Shown piece after piece: positions 34,254 through 42,882 of a DNA stretch of 64,000 nt. The stretch's first letter is position 1; the number at the start of each line of letters is the position of its first letter. The stretch is from Acidimicrobiia bacterium (GTDB lineage: Bacteria; Actinomycetota; Acidimicrobiia; Acidimicrobiales; Aldehydirespiratoraceae). The notes beneath the pieces are model-generated. The model was given only the letters and a program-made list of their open reading frames with translations. It ran no database searches and was not told the origin of the DNA. Location: contig JAJEDD010000025.1 in NCBI GenBank assembly GCA_022821685.1, positions 1-64,000 of the forward strand, given 5' to 3'. The position numbers and the translations under genes were made by a program.

Positions 34254-35827
34254 TGCGAGGCCCCCGTCACTCCCGACATGGCGGCCCCCAGCCACTGCGA
34301 GGTGGCCTCAACGGTGGGACGCGCCTCGGTCAGCCTCCCGGCGTTGAGGACCGCCACCCGGTCGCACAGTGCCCTCAGCTCGGCCAGGTCCGACGACACG
34401 TACAGCACCGCCGCGCCGCTGTCGCGGGCCTGCAGGATCCTCTCCACCACATCGGCGGTGGCGCCGATGTCGAGACCCCGGGTGGGCTGGGCCGCGATCA
34501 GCACCGCGGTGGGCGCGCTCAGCTCTCGGGCCAGCACGGCCCGCTGCTGGTTGCCCCCGCTGAGGTTGCGCATCGGCGTGTGGCAGTGCGGCGCCTTGAT
34601 CTCGTACTCGGCGGTGAGCCTGTCCGCGAGCCGGGCGGCCTCGCGTCGGCGGATCACCCTGCGCCGGACGATCTGCCGGTCGCTGAGCCGGTCGCAGATC
34701 AGGTTCTCGAGCAGGGTCATGTCGAGGACCACGCCGGATTGGTGGCGGTCCTCCGTTATGACTCGAATCCCGGCGCTTCTCAGCCCCTGCGAGTCGAGGC
34801 GCACCGTCTCTGTGTCGACGACGACCGTGCCCGCGGCCGCGGCCACGATGCCGGCCAGCACTCCCACCAGCTCGCGCTGGCCGTTGCCCTCCACTCCGGC
34901 GATGCCGACGATCTCACCCGCGCCGACATCGACGCTGGCCTCGTCGACCCGCAGCACTCCGTGGCGGTCGCGCACGCTGATGCCGCGCACGCTCAGCCTC
35001 GGCGCAAGCACCTCCCGGCGGCGCTCGGCCGAGTCGCTGCGGGCTTCCGATACGCCCAGAGTGGCGGCCAGCCACGGCACCGAAACCTCCCGGCCCACCA
35101 TCTCGGTTGCCAGCTCGGCCGCGGAGGTATCGCCCACCCGGTGGGTGGCCAGCGTCCGTCCGGCCCGCATCACGGTGATGTCGTCGCAGACGGCGAGCAG
35201 CTCGTCGAGCTTGTGGGTGATGATCACCACGCCGCTGCCGTGGTGGGCGATCTCGCGCAGAGTCTCGAACAGCTGCTCAACCTCCGACTGGGTGAGCACG
35301 GTGGTCGGCTCGTCGAGCACCAGCAATCGCCTGCTGCGGATCAGGGTCTTGGCCAGCTCGACCCGCTGGCGCTGGCCCACGGACAGGTCGCTGACGGTGG
35401 CCGAGGCGTCGAGGTCGAGCCGGTAGCGCGAGCAGAGCTGCCGCACCCGGTCGAGGATCTGGCGGGGGCGCAGCACGGCCGAGCCCTCCACGCCCAAGAT
35501 GACGTTCTCGGCCACGGTCAGGTTGGGCACCAGCGCGAAGTGCTGCTGCACGATTCCCAGTCCCAGCGCGGCGGCGTCGCGTGGCGAGCGGATGGTGGCC
35601 GGGCGCCCGTCCACCAGCACCGACCCGCCGTCGGGCTGGTACAGGCCGCACAGGATCGACATCAGCGTGGACTTGCCCGCGCCATTCTCTCCCAGCAGCC
35701 CGTGGATCGAGCCGGACGTCACCCGGAAGTCGGCACCGTCGTTGGCGAGCACGCCCGGGAACCGCTTGGTGATCCCGCGCAGCTCGGCGAGGGGCGCGCC
35801 AGCGCCGGAGGCTGTGTCGTCGGTCAC
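34250..35827 (-). CDS. Double-domain ABC ATPase of the BMP importer (YufO-like)
   Basis: 525 aa with two ATP-binding domains. The first has Walker A G-E-N-G-A-G-K-S-T, signature L-S-V-G-Q-R-Q-R-V-E and Walker B L-L-V-L-D-E-P. The second has a degenerate Walker A (G-V-E-G-N-G-Q-R-E), signature L-S-G-G-N-Q-Q-R and a Walker B in which the usual D-E is A-A-Q-P-T-R. This asymmetry is normal for the simple sugar/nucleoside ATPases. GTG start, 29 bp after the binding-protein gene. Confidence 0.92.
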   Translation of the reverse strand: MTDDTASGAGAPLAELRGITKRFPGVLANDGADFRVTSGSIHGLLGENGAGKSTLMSILCGLYQPDGGSVLVDGRPATIRSPRDAAALGLGIVQQHFALVPNLTVAENVILGVEGSAVLRPRQILDRVRQLCSRYRLDLDASATVSDLSVGQRQRVELAKTLIRSRRLLVLDEPTTVLTQSEVEQLFETLREIAHHGSGVVIITHKLDELLAVCDDITVMRAGRTLATHRVGDTSAAELATEMVGREVSVPWLAATLGVSEARSDSAERRREVLAPRLSVRGISVRDRHGVLRVDEASVDVGAGEIVGIAGVEGNGQRELVGVLAGIVAAAAGTVVVDTETVRLDSQGLRSAGIRVITEDRHQSGVVLDMTLLENLICDRLSDRQIVRRRVIRRREAARLADRLTAEYEIKAPHCHTPMRNLSGGNQQRAVLARELSAPTAVLIAAQPTRGLDIGATADVVERILQARDSGAAVLYVSSDLAELRALCDRVAVLNAGRLTEARPTVEATSQWLGAAMSGVTGASQ

Positions 35828-35856
35828 CTCCGAGATGGCCGACGGGTCGGGCGGGG

Positions 35857-36912
35857 TCAGCTCAGCGCCGTGATGTCGATCGTTATGGACCCGTCGATCA
35901 GGCCCTGGCGGGCGGCGTCGATGCGTGACTGAACCTCCGCTGATATCTCCCCGTCGCAGAGCCTCACCACGAAGCCCTCCGGTTCCTCGAGATTCTGGCG
36001 GAAGAAGCCGGGCTGGAGCGAGCCGTCGCTGACGCCGGTGACGATGGCCCGGACCGCGAAGATCACATCCGCGCTGGTGGCTGCGTAGTAGAGGTCGCCC
36101 ACGTCGGGGTCGTCACACTTGTCGATCACGTCGCTCACCAGCAGCTCGCCCTGCTCCGACGCGGCCTGCTCCATCCCCGAAAGGCCGTTGTTCATGCCGG
36201 TGAGCACGATGTCGGCGCCGGCCTCGAAGGCGGCGGTGGTGGCCTCGTAGGCCAGGGCGGCATCGTCCTGGTCGCCGGTGAAGGTGGCGATGAACTCGAT
36301 GTCGGGGGTGACCGTGCGCGCTCCCGCGTTGAACCCGGCCGCGGAGAGCTGCAGCGGGGGGATCTCCAGCCCTGAGATCTTGGCCAGGACCTCGACATTG
36401 TCGACGGTCGATGCCACCAGGACGCCGCCGAGATAGGCCACCTCGCCCTCGCTCAGCGACCACGCCGACAGGTTGTCGCCGACCTCGAACCCGTTGACCA
36501 CCACGAAATGGGTGTCGGGGAACCTGGGCGCCACCTCGATGCCGGCCTGCCCGAACTGCCCGCCCAGCGCGATCACCACGTCGGCGCCCTCGTTGGCGAG
36601 ATTGGCCATCACCTCGGAGGCGTCGGCCGGGTCGACGTTCTGCACCACCCCGGCGTCGTTGGCGCCGGAGGCCTCCAGGCCCTGGGTGTAGCCGATGTGG
36701 CCGACCTGGGAGAAGGCCTGGTCGTTGATCGAGCTGGGAACCACGAAACCGAACGACAGCGCGTCGTCGGGCTCAGGCTCCGGCTCCTCGGCGGGAGCGG
36801 CCGCGGCCGTGACCGGCGCGGCCGTGGTGGCCGGCGCCGACTCGGTCTCGTCGTCCCCGCAGCCGGCTGCGAGCAGCGCGATGACAGCGACGGATATGAG
36901 GAGTCTGCGCAT
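35857..36912 (-). CDS. BMP-family substrate-binding lipoprotein
   Basis: 351 aa. The signal peptide ends in the lipobox L-L-A-A-G-C, followed by G-D-D-E and an Ala/Pro/Glu linker. The mature domain (about residues 52-351) has F-G-F-V-V-P-S-S-I-N-D-Q-A-F-S and G-H-I-G-Y-T-Q-G, the BMP/PnrA motif of purine-nucleoside-type binding proteins. Located outside the membrane, it delivers ligand to the two permeases encoded next. GGGGGA lies 7-8 bases before the ATG. Ligand inferred to be a nucleobase/nucleoside-like ring compound. Confidence 0.9.
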   Translation of the reverse strand: MRRLLISVAVIALLAAGCGDDETESAPATTAAPVTAAAAPAEEPEPEPDDALSFGFVVPSSINDQAFSQVGHIGYTQGLEASGANDAGVVQNVDPADASEVMANLANEGADVVIALGGQFGQAGIEVAPRFPDTHFVVVNGFEVGDNLSAWSLSEGEVAYLGGVLVASTVDNVEVLAKISGLEIPPLQLSAAGFNAGARTVTPDIEFIATFTGDQDDAALAYEATTAAFEAGADIVLTGMNNGLSGMEQAASEQGELLVSDVIDKCDDPDVGDLYYAATSADVIFAVRAIVTGVSDGSLQPGFFRQNLEEPEGFVVRLCDGEISAEVQSRIDAARQGLIDGSITIDITALS

Positions 36913-37042
36913 TGATGTTGTCCCCCTTGTTGGACCGGGCTGGGCAAAACAGACGTTGGTGCTAAAGAATGATTGTCGCCCCGGCCCCGAGGTGCCTTAG
37001 CGAAACTAGCCAGTATTGACGCGATCCAGTTATCAGAATGCG

Positions 37043-38497
37043 CTAGGAGCTTCTTGCCTGCCATGTCGCGGCTGCGCCGACAATGTCCGGGTTCTTCGCC
37101 GCGTAGGAGCGCAGCGCCGCCTCGAAGCATGACAGCGGCGGCTCGACGAGGCCCGCCCCGATTTGGCCGGTGCCCGGCTCCTTGCCCGCGATGCCGGTGT
37201 TCACCACCGGCCAGATGCCGCTCCGACAGACCCGGGCCGCATCTATGCCGACGGGCGTGCCCCGGTTGTCGAGAGCGGCCACGCGGAAGCTGGGGTGCTC
37301 GCCGACGGTGATGTCGTACATCGCCAGCGTGCTGTTCAACGCGGTGTCGGCCGTGCCGCCCACGAAGCCGACAATGGCCGGCGCGGCCGCCATGGCGAAG
37401 GCCCCGAGCCCCACCGTCTCGGTGATGGTCGAATCGCCGATGTCGGGGTTGGCGTCCTGGGGGGTGAAGCCCGCGAACAGCAGGCCCTTGGGAACGCCGC
37501 TGGGTCCGGTGAACCAGTCGTCGCCAGTCCCGGCGAGCTGAATCCCGAACTCGGTGCCGTTGCGGGCCATGGCCACCACCACGGTGGAGCCGGTCACGCC
37601 CCTGGCGCGGTCGGCGGTCAGCTTGGCCGCTCCCATAGTGACGTTCAAGAAGAAATGGTCGTTGCGGGCGATGAATCTGAAGCACTCGGCCGCCTGGGCC
37701 GCGGGGCAATCGAGCTCCATCAGGGCCGCGCCCACGGCCCGCAGGAACAGCGAGGTGGCGGCCCGGTTGCGGTTGTGGCACTCGTCGCCCATCAGCAGCG
37801 CCTCCGACACCAGCGCCCACACGTCGATGGACTCCAGACGCTTGAGCACCGCATCGATGACCGGAGCGAGAACGTCTCGCATCCATCGCAGCCGTTCGAT
37901 CACCTCGTCGGAGTAGGCGCCGAAGCGCAGCACCTTGCCCAAGCCCTCGTTCAGGGTGCAGTACGCCTGCTGGCCGCCCGTGCCGTCGGCGAGGACCAGC
38001 ATCGGCATGGCGGCACTGACCACTCCGGCCATGGGACCCACCGCCCCCCGCCCGTGGCACGGCTCGATGCTGAAGTCGCCCGTCTCGAAGCTGGCCGCCG
38101 CCGCCTGGGGGCTGTCGGCCAGCCCCTCGAAGACGGCGGCGCCGGCCAACGCGCCCCGCAGGGGGCCGCTGGCGTCTTGCCATTCGATGGGCGGACCGGC
38201 ATGCAGGAACGTGCCCCGCTCGAGCCCGACCGCGCTCTGCGCCGGCTCGATCCTCACCAGGTGGGGGCGGCACGACACGATCCTGCTGACCGCGGCGCGG
38301 TTGGCTTGATGGGCGGGCTCGCTCAAGGCGACCGCCGCGGCCACAGCCGCGGCTGCCCCGTCTGCCGGCGGATGCCATCGCACCGATTCGGGCTGCAGCC
38401 CCTGCCGGCGCAGTTCGTGCTCGAACAGGTCCAGTCCGGCGCAGGCCGGCCGCAGGTCACCGCCGAGCATCTCGGCCAGCGACGCCGCGGCGGTCAT
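37043..38497 (-). CDS. allG: DUF1116 protein (AllG-like carbamoyltransferase subunit)
   Basis: 484 aa. Matches the YlbE/DUF1116 family, one subunit of oxamate carbamoyltransferase: M-G-D-E-C-H-N-R-N-R-A-A-T-S-L-F-L-R and N-D-H-F-F-L-N-V-T-M-G-A-A-K (about residues 230-290), with G-T-E-F-G-I-Q-L and W-F-T-G-P further on. Known members act on oxalurate/oxamate with carbamoyl phosphate. The start overlaps the fdrA-like stop (ATGA). The substrate may differ here because the operon also encodes a ring-opening amidohydrolase. Confidence 0.85.
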   Translation of the reverse strand: MTAAASLAEMLGGDLRPACAGLDLFEHELRRQGLQPESVRWHPPADGAAAAVAAAVALSEPAHQANRAAVSRIVSCRPHLVRIEPAQSAVGLERGTFLHAGPPIEWQDASGPLRGALAGAAVFEGLADSPQAAAASFETGDFSIEPCHGRGAVGPMAGVVSAAMPMLVLADGTGGQQAYCTLNEGLGKVLRFGAYSDEVIERLRWMRDVLAPVIDAVLKRLESIDVWALVSEALLMGDECHNRNRAATSLFLRAVGAALMELDCPAAQAAECFRFIARNDHFFLNVTMGAAKLTADRARGVTGSTVVVAMARNGTEFGIQLAGTGDDWFTGPSGVPKGLLFAGFTPQDANPDIGDSTITETVGLGAFAMAAAPAIVGFVGGTADTALNSTLAMYDITVGEHPSFRVAALDNRGTPVGIDAARVCRSGIWPVVNTGIAGKEPGTGQIGAGLVEPPLSCFEAALRSYAAKNPDIVGAAATWQARSS

Positions 38498-39960
38498 GCG
38501 GGCTCTGCCGCGAGCCGGCCGGCAATCTCGGTCGCCGCCTCCGCGTTCGACTCGAACACGTCGCAGCCCGCGTCGATCAAACTTCGCCGCTGGCGATCGC
38601 GGCCCTGGGGATCCCGGCTCGTTCCGATCACCGCCGCCACCGCGCTGCGGCCCCGGTCACCCCGCAGGAACGTTTGGATGGAAGGGGCCAGAGCGCCCGC
38701 GGGGTCGGGGTGCGCGCTGTGGCCCAGCACCACATCGATGAGCAGGTGGCGTCCCTCGGGCCGCGCCGCCAACTCGCCGATCACGGCCCTGCGAATGTAG
38801 GGATCGATCATCGGGTGGGGGCGACCCGCGGTGAACCGGTCGTCGCCCAGATCCACGATGAAGTCGGTCTGACAGGCGGCGACTGCCTGCGGCGTCGGGG
38901 CGGGCCCGAATGCGTCGACCGAGGCGATCCGATGGCCCTGGGCCGACAGGATCGCGGTCGCCTCGCCCGCTAGGGCGCCGCCGCTGAAGAGGCCTGCCAG
39001 CGGAGCGGCACTCACAGCCCGCTCATGTCGGTGGCGGAAGAGCTCGCCCGGCGCGCCGGCGACCCTGGCCGCCAGCGAGGTCAGCGTCACCGCTCCCGAG
39101 TCGGGCAGACCGAGGGTCACCGGCGTGTGGAGCTCGGCGGCGAGGGCGCGGATGCGCTCGCAGCTTCGGCGGCCTGCCTGCTTGGCCACCACCGCGATGT
39201 GGGCGGTGGCCGGGTCCTCGTCGAGGATCTTGAGCGCTCGGGCGGTGGACACGCCGCCGATCTCGTCGCACAGGTCGCGTCCGCCGACGCCGATCACATG
39301 GCTCACGCCCACATCCCAAGCGTCGAGCAGGCACATCAGATGCTGCGCGCCGGTCCCCGACGCGGCCACCACGCCGACGTTGCCCCGGCTCACCTCGTTC
39401 ACGAATCCCAAGCCGATGCCCGCCACCGCTGCGGTGCCGCAGTCGGGTCCCATGACCAGCAGCCCGCGGTCGTCGGCCAGTTCCTTGAGCCGCCTCTCCT
39501 CGGCGAGGGCGACGCCGTCGCTGAAGATCATGACGCTTGCACCGGCCCGGATCGCGTCGGCGGCCTCGGCCGCGGCATGGGGGCCGGGCACCGAAATAAC
39601 GGCGAGGTTCGCGCCGGACGCTGCCACCGCGCCGTGCATCGTGGCGTAGCCGCCGCGGCCCGGGCTGCCGCGGCCCGCTGTGGGCCTTGAGCCGGCGAGT
39701 TGGCTGTCGATGAGCGCCCACGCCGATCGGAGGCTGTCTTCGTCGGCGCCCCGCACCGCCACGATCGTGTCGGAGGGGGCCGCGTCCTGCACGCCGCTGA
39801 GGGAGAACCCGAGATCGGTCAGCAGCGCCAGGTTGAGCTCGGTGGCCATGGCGACGACGCATTCGCTGACGCCGTCGACCCCTCTGGCCTGTTCGGCGAT
39901 CTGCATGAGCACCACGGAGTCCGTGTAGCCCGAGGACCGGACACCGACGGTCTCAGGCAT
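38494..39960 (-). CDS. fdrA: FdrA family protein (AllF-like carbamoyltransferase subunit)
   Basis: 488 aa with a succinyl-CoA-synthetase-like layout: an N-terminal ATP-grasp-free domain, a CoA-binding-like Rossmann region with V-A-A-S-G-T-G-A-Q-H-L, then I-G-V-G-G-R-D-L-C-D-E-I-G-G and the C-terminal flavodoxin-like half. It starts V-R-S-S-G-Y-T-D-S-V-V-L-M as FdrA proteins do. FdrA is the AllF subunit of oxamate carbamoyltransferase. Overlaps the DUF1116 gene; a dispersed element separates it from the ring-opening hydrolase upstream. Confidence 0.87.
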   Translation of the reverse strand: MPETVGVRSSGYTDSVVLMQIAEQARGVDGVSECVVAMATELNLALLTDLGFSLSGVQDAAPSDTIVAVRGADEDSLRSAWALIDSQLAGSRPTAGRGSPGRGGYATMHGAVAASGANLAVISVPGPHAAAEAADAIRAGASVMIFSDGVALAEERRLKELADDRGLLVMGPDCGTAAVAGIGLGFVNEVSRGNVGVVAASGTGAQHLMCLLDAWDVGVSHVIGVGGRDLCDEIGGVSTARALKILDEDPATAHIAVVAKQAGRRSCERIRALAAELHTPVTLGLPDSGAVTLTSLAARVAGAPGELFRHRHERAVSAAPLAGLFSGGALAGEATAILSAQGHRIASVDAFGPAPTPQAVAACQTDFIVDLGDDRFTAGRPHPMIDPYIRRAVIGELAARPEGRHLLIDVVLGHSAHPDPAGALAPSIQTFLRGDRGRSAVAAVIGTSRDPQGRDRQRRSLIDAGCDVFESNAEAATEIAGRLAAEPA

Positions 39961-39964
39961 GCCG

Positions 39965-40102
39965 AGAGGCCGAGCGAATAGACGAGCGAGTCCAGTCCAT
40001 ACGGGCGAGGCCGTGGCCCGAGCGGCCCGTGAGCGCAGCGAACAAGAGCGGGAATGACACCTCTGCGGCGCTATGGACTGTCACCAATTCGCCCTCGCTC
40101 TC
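39965..40102 (+). repeat. Dispersed element copy between the ring-opening hydrolase and FdrA genes
   Basis: About 138 bp. The arms AGAGGCCGAGCGAATAGACG and, reversed, AGAGCGAGGGCGAATTGGTG are imperfect inverted copies. It fills the entire gap between the two genes of this leftward operon. Its right end abuts the TGA stop of the hydrolase gene. Confidence 0.85.
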
Positions 40103-41201
40103 AGTTGCGGGGTTCGACGATGGCGATTACGGGACCGCCGCCATGGGGTCCCTGATGCATCGCGTCCACGGACACGAACACGGCCGGGTCGCCGATGGCG
40201 GTGGCGGCCACCGCTCCGACCGCTCCCTTGATGTGGCGGTGGTGGTGGACGTCGGAGTCGTCGAGCATGATCTGGCGGCGTCCTCGCAACGTGGCCCGCC
40301 GGTCCGCCTCGCACTTGATGAAGCAGTTCACCAGCCGGCCGTCCAAGTCCTCGGCCGCCGGTCGGTCACCCAGCTCCAGCCCCGCGTTGCGGATGGCCTC
40401 GTAGATGCCGCCGATGTCGAGGGCGTCACTCATGACCGAATGGCCGATCCGGTAGCGGCCGCCCGCGCCGGCCCGGTTGCCGAACAGCACGATCTGGGCC
40501 TGGTCCAACTCCACGCCCGACGAGCACGACGCCACCGACGAGTACAGGTCGAGATTCCTGCAGATGGCGGCCGCGTCGGGCATCTCGACCTCGCCGAGCG
40601 CCACCGCGATGCCCAGGCCGGTCGTGCCGTTGGAGATGCCCATGGACTCCAGCGTGTCCTCGGTGAAGGTGCTGTGGCCGCGGCTGCGGGCCTCCGCGAT
40701 GGTCTCGGTGGTGAGCAGCGGCGTCTTGGTCTGCACATAGTGAACGTCGGCTGGATCGGTGATGCCGGCGTCGCGCATGGCTCGCCGGACGCCCTCGGCC
40801 ACGGTGGACACCATGGCGGGTCGTCCGATGTCCTCGGGAGCGATGGTGTCGCTCATGGCGGCGCCGATCACCAGCCTGGGCTCATCGGTGGCCCCGCCTT
40901 GGTCGGCGGTGCGGGCGAACACGGTGGCGTGGGGAGTGATCACCCCGTCGCAGCCTCCCGACCAGACCATGGGAATCTGGGCGATGTCGGCGTCGGCTCG
41001 GCTGCCGTGGGAGGCCAGCACTTCCCGGAAGGCCTGGTCGGCGAGGATCCGGGTGAAGTCGTTGACCCCGCCGTTGCCCTCGGTCTTGCCGATCACGGCC
41101 ACGACCTCGTCGGCGTCGAAGGCCCCGGAGGCGATCACGGCCGCCAGTGGTGAGGCGTCCCTCACGCTCTTCAGCTCTACTTTGGCGACCTCTATAGGCA
41201 T
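40101..41201 (-). CDS. Ring-opening amidohydrolase (barbiturase / cyanuric acid hydrolase family)
   Basis: 366 aa, the usual length for this family of three-repeat toblerone-fold enzymes that open cyclic imide rings. Visible family blocks are [28 protein letters not shown][10 protein letters not shown] (serine-lysine repeat site) and [11 protein letters not shown] 41201 is chosen because GAGGAG lies 7 bases upstream. Barbiturase gives ureidomalonate and cyanurate hydrolase gives carboxybiuret; sequence alone does not settle which. First gene of the operon, divergent from PucR. Confidence 0.9.
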   Translation of the reverse strand: MPIEVAKVELKSVRDASPLAAVIASGAFDADEVVAVIGKTEGNGGVNDFTRILADQAFREVLASHGSRADADIAQIPMVWSGGCDGVITPHATVFARTADQGGATDEPRLVIGAAMSDTIAPEDIGRPAMVSTVAEGVRRAMRDAGITDPADVHYVQTKTPLLTTETIAEARSRGHSTFTEDTLESMGISNGTTGLGIAVALGEVEMPDAAAICRNLDLYSSVASCSSGVELDQAQIVLFGNRAGAGGRYRIGHSVMSDALDIGGIYEAIRNAGLELGDRPAAEDLDGRLVNCFIKCEADRRATLRGRRQIMLDDSDVHHHRHIKGAVGAVAATAIGDPAVFVSVDAMHQGPHGGGPVIAIVEPRN

Positions 41202-41278
41202 GGTCGTTGCTCCTCGGATGGTCGACGGGACTTGGGTGGGTCGAAGCGAGCTTAGGATTTCGTGAGCATCGCGATTCA

Positions 41279-41293
41279 TATAACATGTTGCCG
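41279..41293 (+). promoter_or_regulatory. Putative -10 element of the PucR-type regulator gene
   Basis: TATAAC at 41279-41284 lies 8 bases before the GTG start at 41293, which lacks a ribosome site, so a leaderless or near-leaderless transcript is likely. No convincing -35. The 91-bp divergent region also holds the hydrolase promoter. Confidence 0.4.
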
Positions 41294-42882
41294 TGTCTGA
41301 GGACTTTGTGTTGTCACATTCTGATCAGACGGCCGAGTGCACGGTTCAAGACATTCTGGAACTGCCCCACCTGCGGGGCACCGAGGTGCTGGCCGGAGCC
41401 GTCGGAATGGGCCGGGTGATCTCCTCGGTGAACGTGATGGAGAACCCCGACATCCTGCCCTGGGTCAAGTCCAACGAGCTTCTCGTCACGGTCGGCTACT
41501 CGCTGCGCGGCGCGGGAATCGATCTGGCGGTGCTGTTGGAACAGCTCGCCGACCGGCAGTTGGCGGCCTTCGCCATCAAGCTCGGACGCTACGTAACCGA
41601 ACTGGCGCCCGCGGTGCTGGAGACAGCCGACCGTCTCGGTTTCCCCGTGCTGGGACTGCCCGCGTCGGTTTCCTTCGACGATGTGATCGGCGACGTATAC
41701 GCCAAGCTCAACTCCCGGCTGGTCGGGGATCTGCACGGCGGCGACCTGAGCCAGAGGCTCATCCAGGCTGCGCTGGCCGGCGGGAGTCCGGGCGACATCG
41801 CCGCGCGGTTCGCGGATGCCGTCGAGTGCGAGCTGGTGTACCGCGACAACCTGAGCGACGCCCACCTGCACCTCAGGCCCAGTGCGGACCGCTCGGTGGA
41901 GCCGGGAGCGCATTTCGAGGGCGCCGTCAGAGCGCCGGTGGTGGCCGGCTCGAGCTTCGTCGGGCAGCTTCAGGTGTTTCCCCCCGCCGGAGTCGACGCC
42001 CAGCGATTGCAAAGTCTGGTCTCGACGTGTGCCCAGGTGATGGCCCTGGCCGCGTCGCGCGAGATCGCCGTGGCCGCCGTCGACCGCCAGTTCCACACCG
42101 AGTTGATGACCAACGTGCTCTACGGCCGGATCGGACCCGGCGAGGTGGAGCGGCGCTTCAGCGGCATCGACTGGGATCTGCGGTTCCCGTGTGCAGTGCT
42201 CACCGTTCTCGGTGTGGACGAGACTGTGGCCCACTTCGGCGCCGAGGTAGAGCGGGTCGAGTCGGCGGTCGCCTACTGGCTGCGGGGTCTGCAGACCCGT
42301 CCCCCGGTGGCGATCATCGCGGGGGCTGTGGTCGCACTGGTCGACTGCGCCAGTACCACAGCGGCCAGCCTGGCCGCGCTGCTCGGCGAGCAGGTCTTGG
42401 CGCTGCCCCGCTGGAACGGCCAATGGTCCGCAGGAGTGTCGGCGCCGGTGGAGGGCCTGGAGGGTCTGGGCAAGGCCTGGGCTCAAGCCAGGCTGGCGGC
42501 CCGGGTCGGCACGGCCGTGAACGGCGGCGGCACCGCCACCGCGTTCGCCGATGTCGGCGCCTACCGCCTGCTCAGTGAGATCGACGCCCCCGTGTTGAGC
42601 GCCTATGCCCGCGACACGCTGGGTGAGGTGCTGGCGCCCGAGAACGCGGAGCTGATGCAGACGCTGGCCGTGTTGATCAGCAACAACCTCAACATCGCCG
42701 AGACGGCCCGGCAGCTTCACTGCCACTACAACACCGTCCGCTACCGGGTGGCCCAGCTCGAGCGGATGCTGGGCTCCTTCCAGCACGAAGCGGCCCGCTG
42801 CCTCGAACTGCACCTGGCGAAGCTCATCTGGGAGATGCCCGCGGTGGGTCTTGGGGGGCGCGGTGGGCCCACTTATGGATGA
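41293..42882 (+). CDS. PucR-family transcriptional regulator
   Basis: 529 aa. The N-terminal PucR sensor domain (about residues 15-130) has T-V-Q-D-I-L-E-L-P and V-x-V-M-E-N-P-D. The C-terminal HTH-30 domain (about 450-515) has [22 protein letters not shown]. PucR proteins control purine and related nitrogen catabolism. Its divergent position next to the ring-opening hydrolase makes it the probable activator of the leftward operon. Its 3' end overlaps the convergent carboxyltransferase gene by 10 bp. Confidence 0.9.
   Translation: MSEDFVLSHSDQTAECTVQDILELPHLRGTEVLAGAVGMGRVISSVNVMENPDILPWVKSNELLVTVGYSLRGAGIDLAVLLEQLADRQLAAFAIKLGRYVTELAPAVLETADRLGFPVLGLPASVSFDDVIGDVYAKLNSRLVGDLHGGDLSQRLIQAALAGGSPGDIAARFADAVECELVYRDNLSDAHLHLRPSADRSVEPGAHFEGAVRAPVVAGSSFVGQLQVFPPAGVDAQRLQSLVSTCAQVMALAASREIAVAAVDRQFHTELMTNVLYGRIGPGEVERRFSGIDWDLRFPCAVLTVLGVDETVAHFGAEVERVESAVAYWLRGLQTRPPVAIIAGAVVALVDCASTTAASLAALLGEQVLALPRWNGQWSAGVSAPVEGLEGLGKAWAQARLAARVGTAVNGGGTATAFADVGAYRLLSEIDAPVLSAYARDTLGEVLAPENAELMQTLAVLISNNLNIAETARQLHCHYNTVRYRVAQLERMLGSFQHEAARCLELHLAKLIWEMPAVGLGGRGGPTYG

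Noticed and set aside
37163-38800. A 545-codon rightward frame opposite the DUF1116 gene
   Set aside because: Low-complexity antisense shadow; the leftward frame has the family motifs and overlaps its neighbours by ATGA.
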